The notes beneath the pieces were generated by a model. That model worked only from the letters and a program-made list of their open reading frames with translations. It was not told the DNA's origin and searched no databases. Made by a program: the position numbers and the translations under genes. A stretch of DNA of 64,000 bases from Dolomedes plantarius (taxonomy: Eukaryota > Arthropoda > Arachnida > Araneae > Dolomedidae). Where the stretch lies: the NCBI GenBank assembly GCA_907164885.2, contig OU015497.1, forward strand, positions 66,553,577-66,617,576, given 5' to 3'. Below, piece after piece: positions 1 through 11,142 of the stretch (positions within the stretch are counted from its first letter, which is position 1; each line of letters opens with the position of its first letter).

Positions 1-1162
1 CAGTTTTAACTATGAATGCAGAATCTTAAAGAAACTGTCATTAAAGAAGTAGAAAAATATTTAAATACAATATAGGATGCTGTAAAGAGCGTTTGACAGA
101 GGAAAAATTAATAATAAACAAAATAAAATTAACCAACTTTTGTTGAAAAGAATACTTGCAAAAATTATTTTCATTCTTTAGGATTAAAAAATACTGTTGA
201 CAAAATAAAAATTTTCCATTATGGCGACATTTTCAAGAAGCATGTCAAAGGATATTTTATAGGGAAATGATAATTGATGTGTTTCAGTTTCGAAAACTAT
301 TGACTGTCTGACGTTTTACTTTGTTTCATTTACTAATTGAAATAACAGTAAGTATATTTCTGTTTAATGTTAAGTATTATTTCTTGCTCCCCTTGAAAGA
401 TTATAGAAAAAAACCATGAAAAGAAGCTGACAAGTCCTTAAAATAATTCAAACCAGCAGATTTTGACAAAATAAAAATATAAAAAAATATTTCTTATTAA
501 TTGTATATGGTAGAAAGTGTCAAAAACGTATGAATACGTTTAGTCAAAAAATAATCAATGTATCCCGATTTAAATATATGTTAAATATTATACGTTGAGA
601 TGTAAATCCCGACATAATATTAATACAAACTTTATCTCAAGGAGACACATTTTTCTCGATAATTACAAACATAACTTTCATTTTTATTACCAAATCTGCT
701 TTAAAGAAAACACACAAAATAAAAATGAAAAATATGTAAGAAAAATTAAGCTTTCGTTCATTTCAAATTCAAAGTTATTTTGAAAATGTTTTTCTTACAT
801 TTAAGAGAAAAACTGCTTTAGAATGATTTAAGGGCCATTTCACCCATGAAGCCAGCCGCAAATATTTCCTTGTACCCCTTGCTATCGAAAACGAGAGGAA
901 AATCATTTCTTTGGTTTATTTGTTACAGCTGGTAGTTTCACACATGTGTGAGCATATGCCTGTACTCTATTTACCCGTGTGATTTTCTTTGATAGGGAAA
1001 ATTATTTTCCCTTTATTTCTTGTTCAAAGAGATATATTTTATCTCGGTTTGCATTACATTCCTCGTTCATACAGATCATTTTGCATTTTGTGCTTTCGCA
1101 GAATAAATATTAACATTTACTTCATTTTTAAGATAGTGAAAATGGGGAGAGATAAAAATTTA

Positions 1163-1164
<2 letters not shown>
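1..1164. other. A+T-rich sequence with no recognised feature
   Basis: No coding signal, RNA gene or terminal repeat was recognised. The short open frames here have the lysine/asparagine/phenylalanine-rich composition expected of random A+T-rich DNA. Confidence 0.6.

Positions 1165-1165
<1 letters not shown>

Positions 1166-1196
<31 letters not shown>
1166..1196. repeat. (TA)n microsatellite
   Basis: An uninterrupted run of alternating T and A, about 15 units. It makes a short Tyr-Ile repeat in translation that should not be read as protein. Confidence 0.95.
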
Positions 1197-1199
<3 letters not shown>

Positions 1200-3382
1200 A
1201 TGATTTCTCGTTAAGTCACATTCAAGAATTACGAGACGTAATATTTGACATGCTGGCGTAACAATAAAAGTATACAATCTTCAGAGATTTCAAAATCTCA
1301 GTTTTAAAAATACCCTGTCTAAAATATGCATTTCCTTCTCCTTTTGAGTTTTAAGAATTAAATTTTGTATTTAAAAAATGTGCCCCTTATACATGTTTTA
1401 TGCAAGTCTCACATTTCATGATTTTAAGCTGACAAGTTGTGTTTAAAAAATATAAAGTGCCACCTGAAGTATTTCTGATATTTGTAGAAATAGCACATTT
1501 AATCACATAAATTCCGTGTTGTGAAATTAGAATGATCTTTGAAAACTGTATAAACCTCTAGTGTTAGTGATCAAAATCTGGTTTACGCTGTAAAGAATAT
1601 AAAATTTTCATACACATATAATATATATCATATTTAATAACACGAAATATGATTCATCAGTAATAAAAGGAACATATTTTATCCCTCGTTGCATTTCATT
1701 TTGTCTTCAATTGAAATCATATACTGTCTGTATATTGACCTCTTACATACGCTAAATAATGATTCTACTTGAATGTGTATAAATGCAAGTAAACGTTAGA
1801 ACTTAAAATTCGTTATAACTTTGATTGTTAATTTCTTTAACAACAATACTGCTCAGAAAATAAATGGCTAAGTTTAGTGACCTCAGTCTGATTAAAATTG
1901 TAAAAGAATAGACAGTTTTTTTCATAAATATTATAATTGGTATCCAAGTAATACACAAAATATGTTTTCCCTTTAAAATATTCCATAATGTCTGCAGAGG
2001 TTCGATATATTATGACAACATATTGATCTTACATAACCGTATTCTTACATAAACCAAATAATAATTTTACTTGTATGGTTATGTAAGTAACTTATTTTGG
2101 AAGGAAATGCGAAAAAATTTCTCATATCTTTGATTAATTTTTTCTTTAACTACGATACTGCCCAAGAGATAACTGTCTGCATGGAATGCAATTTAGTATC
2201 ATAATATTTACATTGTAAGATAATATACCTTTATGATGTATATCATACTGGGTATGAGATGTTAATAACACGAAATATAATTCCACTGGATTATTTTTTT
2301 TTAAATGTCCCTCTTTGCTTTTCATTTTATCTGAAATATCTATATTCTGTTTTTATATTGACCTCTTTCACAAGCCAAATAAGGATTTTATATGTATGTT
2401 TATAGTATATGCAAAAAAATATTAGAACAAAATGCGGAAATTTTCTTATATCTTTGATTAAAAATTTCTTAAAATACAACAGTGCCCTGAAGATAAATTC
2501 CTGAATGCATTTCACTTTAGGAATATAATGTTATAAAATGAGAAATAAAATGACTAAGCAAAATAACACTGTTTCATGGTAGTCTGACATTGATCATTCA
2601 ATTTATAAAACAGCTTTCAAAGAAAGTTTCACATTTCAGGATTTAACAACTGAAAAATTGTCTTCAAAATATAAAATACTACCGGATTTATTTCTGATAT
2701 TAGTACATATGGCATATAATCTTATATTTTTAATTTTTTTTATGAAATTTGAACAATTTTTAAAAACTGTATAAAACTCTACTATTAGTCACCTCAATTT
2801 AGTTTACATTGTAAAATAATATGCATTTTTTCGAAATATCATAAGGGTACCAAATTTAATAACACAAACTATGATTCATTTTGTTTGCAAGAGATACATA
2901 TATTCTGTCACATACTTACCTTCTACATAAGCCAAACAAGGATTATACTTGTATATATGTAACTAAACGTTAAAACGAAATGCGCAAAATTCCTTATAAC
3001 CTTTTATTGCTAATTTCTTTAAGCACAATACTGTCCAGATGATAAATTTCTGCATGCAATGCAGTTTAGGATCATAAAGTTATAAAACTAGAAATAAAAC
3101 ACGCAACGATTTAGAAAACTAAGCATGTTTCTTGGTGGCTGCATTCATCTTTCCGAGTATGAAACAGATTTCAAATAATGTTTCAAGTTTCAATATTTAA
3201 CAGCTAAAAAATTGACTATAAAAATTTAAAAAAAAATGTTACTGCTATTGTTTTTTATATTTGTACAAATAGCACAATTAATTCGATAAATTTAATCCTT
3301 TTTATTGAATTTGTGAAATAATTGAAAACTATATAAAACTTTGCTATTGCCCTCAATTTGGTTTACGGAAAAATAATATATA

Positions 3383-4341
3383 CAGGGTGTCCATAATTAA
3401 ACTTCCCTACATTAAAATTGTTTACATTCGAAACTAATGTTCAGAATGTTATGAAATTTTGTGTAAGACATATTGAAGGGATGGGAATTTGCTTGAGCGA
3501 TTAAAAAAAGTAAATTCAAAATTTAAAAAAAAGTTTGTAAAAGTTCAAATTTCGTAAAAGTTCAAAATTTCACGACCAGAGGGCGTTTTTTGATGAACTA
3601 CACATTTAGACAACATTTACTATAGTTAAAAAATTATTACAACAAGACATTCAACATGATTGCCATCATTTTCAGCTACCATTTGCAATCGTAAGATAGC
3701 ATGTTCTACAGTTGACCGCAGAATACAGTTGTGTCCGGGGAAATGCTGAGAACATGTCGTGAAATGCTGTCTTTCAGATCATGTATAGTTCTTGATTTAG
3801 CAAGACTGACTAGAGGTTTCACATTCCCCCAAAGCCAAAAGTCGCATGGGTTGAGGTCTGGGGAGATCGATCTGGTAATCTTAACGATGGCATTCTGATT
3901 AGCAATAGCAAGCACGCTGAAAACAAAATCTCCATGAAAGTTTCTAGGTTTTATAACAGCTTCTGCTCTACGTCGACAAAAATTAATTTGCATATTTGTT
4001 TCTTCTTCGTTCCTTCAAATATTTTATCCAAAAATTAGTTATCGAACAAGTTTCCGATTGACCTTGCAATCATTTTTAAAGATTGTAAAATGCAATGAGT
4101 ATGAGTTATTGTGTTAGGGTGAGCTATGGATAAAAAGATGGTGAAATCTTAAGTAAAGAACCAGTCATAAATGTGTAATTCATGAGAAACGCCCTCTGGT
4201 GGTGAAATTTTGAACTAATTTTATTAACCGCTCAAATTCCCATCCCTTCAATATGTCCTACACAAAATTTCATAACTTTCTGAACAATAGTTTCGACTGT
4301 AGGCAACTTTAAAGTAGGGAAGTTTAATTATGGACACCCTG
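3383..4341 (-). mobile_element. Tc1/mariner-superfamily element with long terminal inverted repeats, degenerate
   Basis: The element starts CAGGGTGTCCATAATTAAAC and its other end is the reverse complement. The two ends remain recognisably inverted for about 170-230 bp, far beyond the outer 28 bp, including a shared block with CCAGAGGGCGTTT. Both outer ends abut a TA dinucleotide (3381-3382 and 4342-4343), the standard target duplication for IS630/Tc1/mariner elements. At 959 bp it is short for an autonomous member. The only coding trace is the transposase C-terminal part on the minus strand. It lies inside tandem array A. Confidence 0.88.
3706..3993 (-). pseudogene. Transposase remnant (mariner/Tc1-type C-terminal region)
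   Basis: This minus-strand frame of 95 residues contains SPDLNPCDFWLWGNVK. It matches the third catalytic region (SPDLNPxDF/YxLWxxLK) of the transposases that carry this motif in arthropod mariner-like elements. Directly upstream, the segment that should hold the DNARxH motif around the second catalytic aspartate is not recognisable. The N-terminal paired-type DNA-binding region and first catalytic aspartate are absent, so this is a dead internal-deletion copy. It is centred between the long inverted ends of the element at 3383-4341, which fixes its identity by context as well as by motif. Confidence 0.75.
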
Positions 4342-5060
4342 TATTTTCAGAAATATAAGTTTTATCAGAGTTAATAAGAGAAAACGTAATTCTTATGTAA
4401 TAAAATTAATATATTTCATATTTTGTTTTGTCTGTAATAGATACATATATCCTGTTAGCATACTGGCCTTTTACTTAAGCCAAATAAAGATTGAGCTTGT
4501 ATGTGTATACATGAAACTAAATGTCAGAACGTAAAATCACTTATAACTCTAATTATCAATTTTTTTAAATACAGTAATGTCCTGAAGATAATTGTCTGTA
4601 TGTAATTCACTTTACTATCATAATGTTTAGATTGTAAAATTATTTATTTATTTATCACAAATGCCAGGCTTTAACAATTCGGTTACATTGTAAAATACTA
4701 TACCATTTTCATTTATATCTTTATGGGTATCAGACGTTAATAACAGAAAGTATAATTTCCCTATAATAAAATTTTAATATTTTGTTTTTAATTTTATCTG
4801 CAAGGTATACGTATATTCTATCACATACTGACCTCTTATATAAGACAAATAAAGATTATACTTTCATATGTATTATATGTAACTAAATGTTAGAACGTAA
4901 AATTCCTTGTATACTTTGATTATTAATTTCTTTAACTGCAATAGTGCCCCTAAGATAAATGTCTGCATGCATTGCACTTTAGTATCATAATGTTATAAAA
5001 TAAGAAATAAAACATGTAACGACTAAGCAAAGTAACCCTGTTTCATGGTGGCTCGCATTG

Positions 5061-5683
5061 ATCATTCAAATTATGAAACAGCTACCATCAATATTGATTT
5101 CCTGAAGTTTACTGCCTCGGCTGCATTCGCAAAATGTTGCCAGCATTTACGATTGTACTTTTGGGGAAAGGGAACAACTCGATGCATGAGTGTTTGGAGC
5201 TTTACTTTTTTTTAATGCATAAAATTCGATAGAAGATGATAAAAGATAAAACAGATCCACCTTTTACGATATTTGACACATACTTTGGAACATAAAAATG
5301 TTTAATGGTCTATAAACCTTTCTAGAGGAAATATTTTCATGAGTAGTTTTATTTTCTAATATAGGACAAAACCAACAAGAATGCTTTCTGGTTCCAATAA
5401 TGTTGGGTTGCCGAAAATGCAGTTTCAAGAATGAAAATATGATTGTGAATTAAATTATAAAAATAAATAGGACAAGCTGAAAAATTAAATAATGCAAGTA
5501 GGAAAATTTAATAAAGGATCTTTATAAAATCTGATTAGGAACAGGTTGCTGCCTATATCACAAAGCAATTTTCATGCACAAAACTGAAAAAGAAGTAATA
5601 TTTTTTATAGCTGTACATATTTTTGTATCAAGTATCATTTATTTCTACATAATTTATGCTTGAGTTGATTATTGTATATTTCA
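5061..5683. other. No recognised feature
   Basis: A+T-rich non-coding sequence between tandem array A and the probable solo LTR. Nothing specific was recognised. Confidence 0.5.
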
Positions 5684-6144
5684 TGTTATTGGGGGTAAGA
5701 TTTCAACATGGGACTCTTTTGCGATACTAAGATTCTGGAGCACTTGGAGATTATATTGAGATGCATTTAGCAACATTTCGGGTGCCAAATGATTTTGAGA
5801 GCCAATCGGATTTCACCTAGATGGCGTGGTTTTCTGAATTCAAAAAGTTTCCCGTTCTAGAGCAAACAGGAATGTCACTAAGGCTTATAAACCATGGCCA
5901 CGGGAGTTCATTCATTCATTTCTGAACTGAAATTTGGCTGCTCTGTGTGAATTGTAAGTCTGTTATTGTGCATGTATATCTTATCACAGATCTATTTTTG
6001 TCCCTGTGAGTGCATTGTTTCAAATCTTAAGTCTTTTCCTGAACGTCACTGTAGTCCTAAGTAACTGATCATAATGTTTTTACATGTGTAAGACTATAAA
6101 GGAAATAAAACTTTTGGCTCTGTTTTTTGGAATCGTCAATAACA
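5684..6144 (+). mobile_element. Probable solo LTR (plus orientation)
   Basis: The 461-bp segment begins TGTTATTG and ends CAATAACA, a perfect 8-bp inverted pair with the TG...CA ends typical of LTRs. Inside, in the right order for an LTR, are a TATAAA-like box at about 5886 and an AATAAA polyadenylation-type signal at about 6103, with less A+T-rich sequence between. I do not see a clear target-site duplication, nor a primer-binding site downstream, so it is either an old solo LTR or a chance arrangement. LTR superfamily cannot be assigned without the internal region. Confidence 0.55.
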
Positions 6145-6869
6145 AATATTATAGAACCCAAAAAACGCAACAATTTATTACTTGAAATGAGCAGCATCAA
6201 TTACTGTAGTTTTCAGCTACAAAATCAAAATTTGTGTTCCAGAAAATTTGTGATTTCTTTCTGGGAAAGGAAGTTTTAAAAAATATCTCAAATATCGGTT
6301 TATACTTTACATTAATTTAAAGCTTATGAAACTCATTTCATGTCAATTCACTCTCATCAGTACATTCATATGAATACTGTAGGCTTAACTAATGCATAAT
6401 GCTAACGACGTTCTTAAGTATTTCTTATCCTGTAATAATATAAAATCTTTATGGTACATTTCTCAATAGAGTGGATATTTTTTATTAAACCGTTTAGAAG
6501 CGCATTTTGAAAGTTTGTTCGTTGTTTATATATATATAATATTCTCTTTTTTCCCTTAGTGGGAAATCTAAATTTAACAATAGACCTTATCAAGTAAGGT
6601 AATATCAGTGAGCTAATTTACGGAACATTTTCAATGTTTCGTAAATCAGAACAATTTGAAATTTATAGGTTCAGTAAGTAAACGATTACAATTAACAATT
6701 CAGTTTAATGGTTGGCTACTTCGAAATATCTCCTTCATCTACTTCCTTCTGCTTCATAAATTCTCATTTAGCAGAGTCCAATTAATTATGCAGGGCCAGA
6801 GTAGATCTTTTCTCCATTTCAACAATTTCAAATGCATGGAAAACTGAAATCTCTATAAATACATTATAA

Positions 6870-7500
6870 AGTTGTAATAAAAAATATTCGTAACATATTT
6901 TACCAACTTGTACTTAGGATACCTGCTTGGATGCAATTGTTAATATCTCGTTATTCCTTCCATCGCATATGAATTACTTTATAAGATGGATGAATGATTT
7001 ATGCTTATATATTTTTGTTATATTATCAATAGTAAATAAAAAATATCTTAAAATAGTGTATATATATATAGGAATATAAATACATTTTTCAGATATATTG
7101 ATTTCGCAGCTAACCTCTTTGAGAAGAGAATTTACCGTGGATTTAGGCAAATATATGAATTACCCTATAAGAGAAGAATGAAGGATTTTATTTTATATAT
7201 TTTGGTTATATCATTTATAGTAGACTAAAAATAGTTAAAAAATCTCTATTTAGTAATTTAAATCCAAAATATAACATATTGATTTACCGATTCACCTGTA
7301 TGAGAATCAAAATACCTCTGCTTAGGCCAAACATGTGAATTACATTATAAAAGAAAAGTTAATTTTATATATTTTAGTTATATCAGCTACGGTAGATTGA
7401 AAAATAGCTTAAATTAGTACCAATACTACAAATAAATTGTGTAATATTTATTGATTTACCAGCTAATATCCACGAGAATCTAAATATCTGTTCATTAGGA
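6870..7500. repeat. Tandem array B, about 185-bp unit, three units
   Basis: The phrase tatgaattacyytataag recurs near 6967, 7155 and 7334, each followed by a TATATATTTTxGTTATAT block and then AGTAxAxTxAAAAAT. Spacing is close to 185 bp. Units are diverged and A+T-rich. No coding content was seen. Confidence 0.6.
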
Positions 7501-7540
7501 ATTAACGAGGCCAGAATATTAAACCAGCAAATACGTTAAA

Positions 7541-8207
7541 CAAATAAGTTACCGTTCAGATAAATTGTTATGTTGCAGAGAAACATTTTTTTACTCACAA
7601 GACAATGACAAAATGCATAAAGTAGTGTGCCAAAGCGTTAGGCTTTAATTACAAATACACATCTCTAGCGGGCATGTAGACTGAGACCTAGGCATCGCAC
7701 GTATTATGTATTCTTCAGTAAAGCACAGTCGATGATAACAGTTGAGAAAATATAATTCTTAGTTCAGAATTTCTGTAAATTTTTACTGGTGAAAGACATT
7801 GCAGTGAACCAGCCCACTGCGTCAGATCCATTGTCTATCATAAATTACGATGCAAAATTTAAAGTGCAAGAAGAAGACAAAATGCATAAAAGGGTGCTAA
7901 AATTCCGCATTACTAATTCATTTTCATCCGCCGTACTTTTTGCTTACGTCTTGCTGGGTACTACATAGTAAGTGAAAATTTTATGTCCAAGGCTACATGT
8001 CTGCTAGATATGTATATGATTTACTATGCACAGTTGTTTTTTTAAAATATATATAGTGAAACTTCTATATGGAGACGAATAATGGTTCCGAGAAAAGTGG
8101 CAGTTTGGAGGGGTGGTCATCGAAAAGAGAACATTCGCTCTGTGAAGTCTTTGGTCATTTCTGAACTGGCCGTTGAATATGGGTGACCGGCTAGAGAAGT
8201 TTCACTG
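7541..8207. other. No recognised feature
   Basis: Non-coding sequence before the mariner element. Nothing specific was recognised. Confidence 0.45.
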
Positions 8208-8209
8208 TA

Positions 8210-9164
8210 CGAGGTTCATTTCAAAAGTAATGCACAAGATTGCGCCATTTCGCACTGGATGATACACTCAAAAACATTTTTTTCGCCATTTGAAGTTGCA
8301 AACTAGAGGAATATTCATGTGTGTTTGAAAGTTTTATAACGCATTTTTGTTTTGTAGTGACAAATTTCTAAAATGGAGTCTGCAGGTGTTTCGGGTACTC
8401 TGAGTGTAGAAGGTCCAACATCATACATCAAGATTTAAAGTTTGTACTTGGTAGGTTCCTCACTGCTTGGAATCTGAACAAAATCAGGCACGCCTGGACA
8501 TTGCAATGTTGTTGAAACAACGATTTGACATTGAAAATACAGTATTTTTTTGTCTCATACAGTAGCTATCTTCTCCGCGACCCAAAAATTTTCGATCAGC
8601 CCAATCAAAAGTGAAGAAAATGATGATCTTTGCTTACGAACAGCGAGTAATCATCCTGACTGATAAAGTTCCACTTAGTATAAGTTGTGGAAAGTTGAGG
8701 GTCAAGTGGTGCCACGTGGTACAAGTTGGAACAAGTTGAGGGTCGAAAGATGCTCTAAAACCGGTGTGAATTGCTTCGTGACGGGTTGCTAATTTTGCAG
8801 GATACCGCACGGCTGAAAGTGAGAAAGATTGAGACCGATTTGCTGGTGAAATACAATTGGAAAGCGTTGCCACATGCACCATACAGTCTTGACATGAGTT
8901 CACCTTTTTCCCAAGTTGGAAGAACCTTTGCGCAGTCAACGTTTTTCCACAGTAGACGAGCTTACTTCAGCCGTTACCCGAGTCATTAGAAGACTCAATA
9001 TTAATAGCATGCTGCAAGGAATGGAAAAATATTCCTAGATGTTGGGAATCAGTTATTGAGAAGCAGGGGGAGTATATAGAAGGAATGTAGAAATAAATTG
9101 TCAAATATCAAATAGGTATGTAATAACTAATTTATAGCATGCATTACTTTTGACATGACCCTCG
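8210..9164 (+). mobile_element. Mariner element, degenerate
   Basis: The left end CGAGGTTCATTTCAAAAGTA and the inverted right end CGAGGGTCATGTCAAAAGTA differ at 2 of 25 positions. Both are flanked by TA (8208-8209 and 9165-9166). The 955-bp length is below the usual 1.25-1.3 kb of complete mariners, which fits internal deletion. The interior carries a plus-strand transposase remnant. Divergence of the coding part suggests an old insertion, although the ends are still well matched. Confidence 0.9.
8373..9090 (+). pseudogene. Mariner transposase pseudogene
   Basis: Family members are about 340 residues with a paired-type N-terminal DNA-binding region and a DD34D catalytic triad. Here only pieces survive in different frames. 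An ATG opens at 8373 soon after the left inverted repeat. Near 8800-8935 the segment reading LQDTARLKVRKIETDLLVKY then LPHAPYSLDMSSPF aligns with the family's LHDNARPHV...LPHPPYSPDLAPSDF. The second catalytic aspartate is kept in LQDTAR, but the third motif has lost its key residues. Near 9040-9090 a fragment IEKQGEYIEGM resembles the family C-terminus. Premature stops and frameshifts make it non-functional. Confidence 0.8.
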
Positions 9165-9166
9165 TA

Positions 9167-9930
9167 TATCATTTTCAGTTACAGCCCATTTTAAAACGCT
9201 TAAGTTTACAATTTAAAACAATCTTTGCATGAAATTTATGCATACCATTTTACATTTCAATAACCTTACTGCAATACCCCTAGGTTTGCATTTTAAATAT
9301 AGGATTTACCGAGGCAAATAATCAGCTAATGAATTATAAAAGTTATTTGATGCTTTCCGGAAATTTAGCTGTTGAATGTCCATTAATCATAAGCGTTATC
9401 GGACCTTTCAAAGACAAAAAAAACACCCACGTGGTAATTTTAATGAATGTGATGAAGAATACAGCTTGTGCAATCCTGTTTTCATAAAAATTATAATTTT
9501 TACAAATATCTTTCAGAGGAAAATTGATAAACGAGCAGTTTAAAAAAGCCGTAAATAGTCGTTAATCAAACTTTTTAAGTTTATTTATCGAGTGACTATT
9601 AACTGGAATATTGAGTATTAAAGAAAAGTAATGATGAGAGAATGTGAGCATGAGTTAACAGTGAGAAAGTTGTTTAGTGGAGGCATGGGAATAGATTTTT
9701 AAAGTATACCCGCTCTTTATTATTTAACAATTTTTAAAAGTATTTCATGCAAATTACTTTAACGGAATTTTCAAGCCCCAATATGAGGGTCTAGAAAGGG
9801 GAAAAAATCTATTCTGAAATATTAAATTAAGATTTTTAAAAAAATCTATTTCAATAACGTAACTTTAGAAAAATTTGCTTAGCAAATTCAACTTACACAC
9901 TTCCATTGGCAGAGATGGCCCCATTAGATG
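9167..9930. other. A+T-rich sequence with one dispersed repeat block
   Basis: No coding signal. The phrase TTCATTAATCATGAGCGTTATC (here TCCATTAATCATAAGCG near 9378) recurs near 11712 with related flanks, so part of this stretch is a diverged duplicate of 11690-11880. Confidence 0.45.
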
Positions 9931-9932
9931 CA

Positions 9933-10151
9933 TTAGCCTATGCCGCTGACAGAATTATATAACATAATGCCTTCCGGACTATAAATAGTTAGTACATCCC
10001 ATCGATATAATGATTTATGTCTGACACTCATGTTCATTGTGTCCGTAAGCGAAGCTCTCAAGTAGAAAGCATACCGACATGCAATGTCAGGTGTTTTTTC
10101 TCCCGGTCCATCACTGGTCACCTTCACGTGGAAAATATGTTGAGGATTGTA
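9933..10151 (-). CDS. Unrecognised possible exon, about 72 codons
   Basis: The minus-strand open stretch encodes a peptide with balanced, protein-like composition (for example HVKVTSDGPGEKTPDIACRY), unlike the Ile/Tyr/Lys/Asn-rich random frames elsewhere. Local G+C is higher than its surroundings. It has no good ATG at its left edge; an in-frame TAG lies just upstream, and TTCTATTAG immediately before it could act as a splice acceptor. The frame ends at a TAA. I do not recognise a domain and no other exon of such a gene is visible nearby. It could be a real internal or terminal exon, a relic of a gene or transposon, or chance. Confidence 0.22.
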   Translation of the reverse strand, partial: YNPQHIFHVKVTSDGPGEKTPDIACRYAFYLRASLTDTMNMSVRHKSLYRWDVLTIYSPEGIMLYNSVSGIG

Positions 10152-10497
10152 CACAGCATTCTAATAGAATTATTGAACCAGTTACGGAAAATGTTAACTG
10201 CTTAACACTGCCGCGGTCGCTTATTTGAAAATTGCAGGCATGGTTGTGTGCCATCTGATAGACGCCTCTCTATCTGATTTATTTTTTTGTTATTCAATTT
10301 GTAAAGACTAAATATTTATTAAAACATTAATCTAAAGACATGATGGGTGTAAATGAATACTAATCAAATTTTCTCATATGTAATTTTATATGCACTTTTT
10401 ATTATAAAATAAATTATAGCAAATTAAAACAATTTATTGCTATAAGCAATTTTTACAAATGAAAACCAATCAAATGGAAAAAAATATTATTATAACC

Positions 10498-11134
10498 CAG
10501 GTGTTCTCAACTTTTCAGGCTCTGTTCCCCCCTTTGAACACTAATGTGAGATCACGCCCCCCCCCCCACACACACACACCACCACCACCACATGTGGTCA
10601 ATACAAATAGTACAATCGGAATTTGAAACTGAAGCTGGTTATTAAATGAAAATATAGAATACATAATTGCATACACAAAATTTAATATTAATACACATAT
10701 CTTAATTTGGAACATATTATTATTAGAACATACGAAATCAAAGAATTAAATTCAGATCAAATATATTTGAGGTAATCAAGAATCTAGGTGAGGTTGGCAT
10801 GTAATACCAGTCACTTTCACAACATTGATGAGAGGGCTGGCACTGTTTGTGCTTGAAAGTTTTTGAATATTAGGTTGTAATTGTGACAAAGGACACCTCA
10901 GATCACTTTCAACGTCCAGACGTACGACAGTTATCGTGTTTTTAAAATTACGACAATTATCGTGTTCGTGTTCGTATGTCGAAAATATGTTACGGTTACA
11001 TTGTGACCGCAAAACTGAGTACAGTAAATTACACTTAGTTTTACGTTTTATTTTACTTTTTTTTAAACTCACACCTCCCTTGAAATTCTTCTACGCCCCC
11101 CAGGGGGGAGCGCCCCCCAGGTTGAGAACCGCTG
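10498..11134 (-). mobile_element. hAT-type element, internally deleted
   Basis: The right end read inward is CAGCGGTTCTCAACCTGGGG, a typical hAT (Charlie-like) terminal inverted repeat. The left end is CAGGTGTTCTCAAC. The flanking octamers TTATAACC (10490-10497) and TTATAAGC (11135-11142) match at 7 of 8, as expected for the 8-bp hAT target duplication. Total length is 637 bp. C-rich and G-rich tracts next to the ends are a known trait of such elements. A remnant of the transposase C-terminus lies on the minus strand. Confidence 0.85.
10776..10960 (-). pseudogene. hAT transposase C-terminal remnant
   Basis: On the minus strand the segment VESDLRCPLSQLQPNIQKLS matches the tail of BED/ZBED- and SCAND3-like hAT transposases, which end in a segment of the form TDLRLxLxxxxPNIxKLxxxxQ. 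The tail lies near the left end of the element with the reading direction expected. The catalytic core, the dimerisation region and the N-terminal BED finger are not present. The element is therefore a deletion derivative that retains part of its parent's 3' coding end rather than a MITE of unrelated filler. Confidence 0.6.
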
Positions 11135-11142
11135 TTATAAGC

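Larger units (their letters stand above)
1400..5060. repeat. Diverged tandem/satellite-like repeat array A
   Basis: A set of phrases recurs in the same order and orientation: a block resembling gacctcttacataagcc, then cgttagaacgtaaaattcc, then aatttctttaactacaatac, then an ATAAATGTCTGCATGCA-like block. Copies of the first block are seen near 1737, 2027, 2362, 2924, 4468 and 4829. Spacing is irregular, so units are indel-rich or partly deleted. The mariner-type element at 3383-4341 has inserted inside the array and interrupts it. Copy identity looks moderate by eye, so this is an old array. Confidence 0.6.

Noticed and set aside
10515..10715. 66-codon minus-strand frame rich in Gly and Trp
   Set aside because: It is the translation of C-rich and CA/CCA repeats at the hAT element end.
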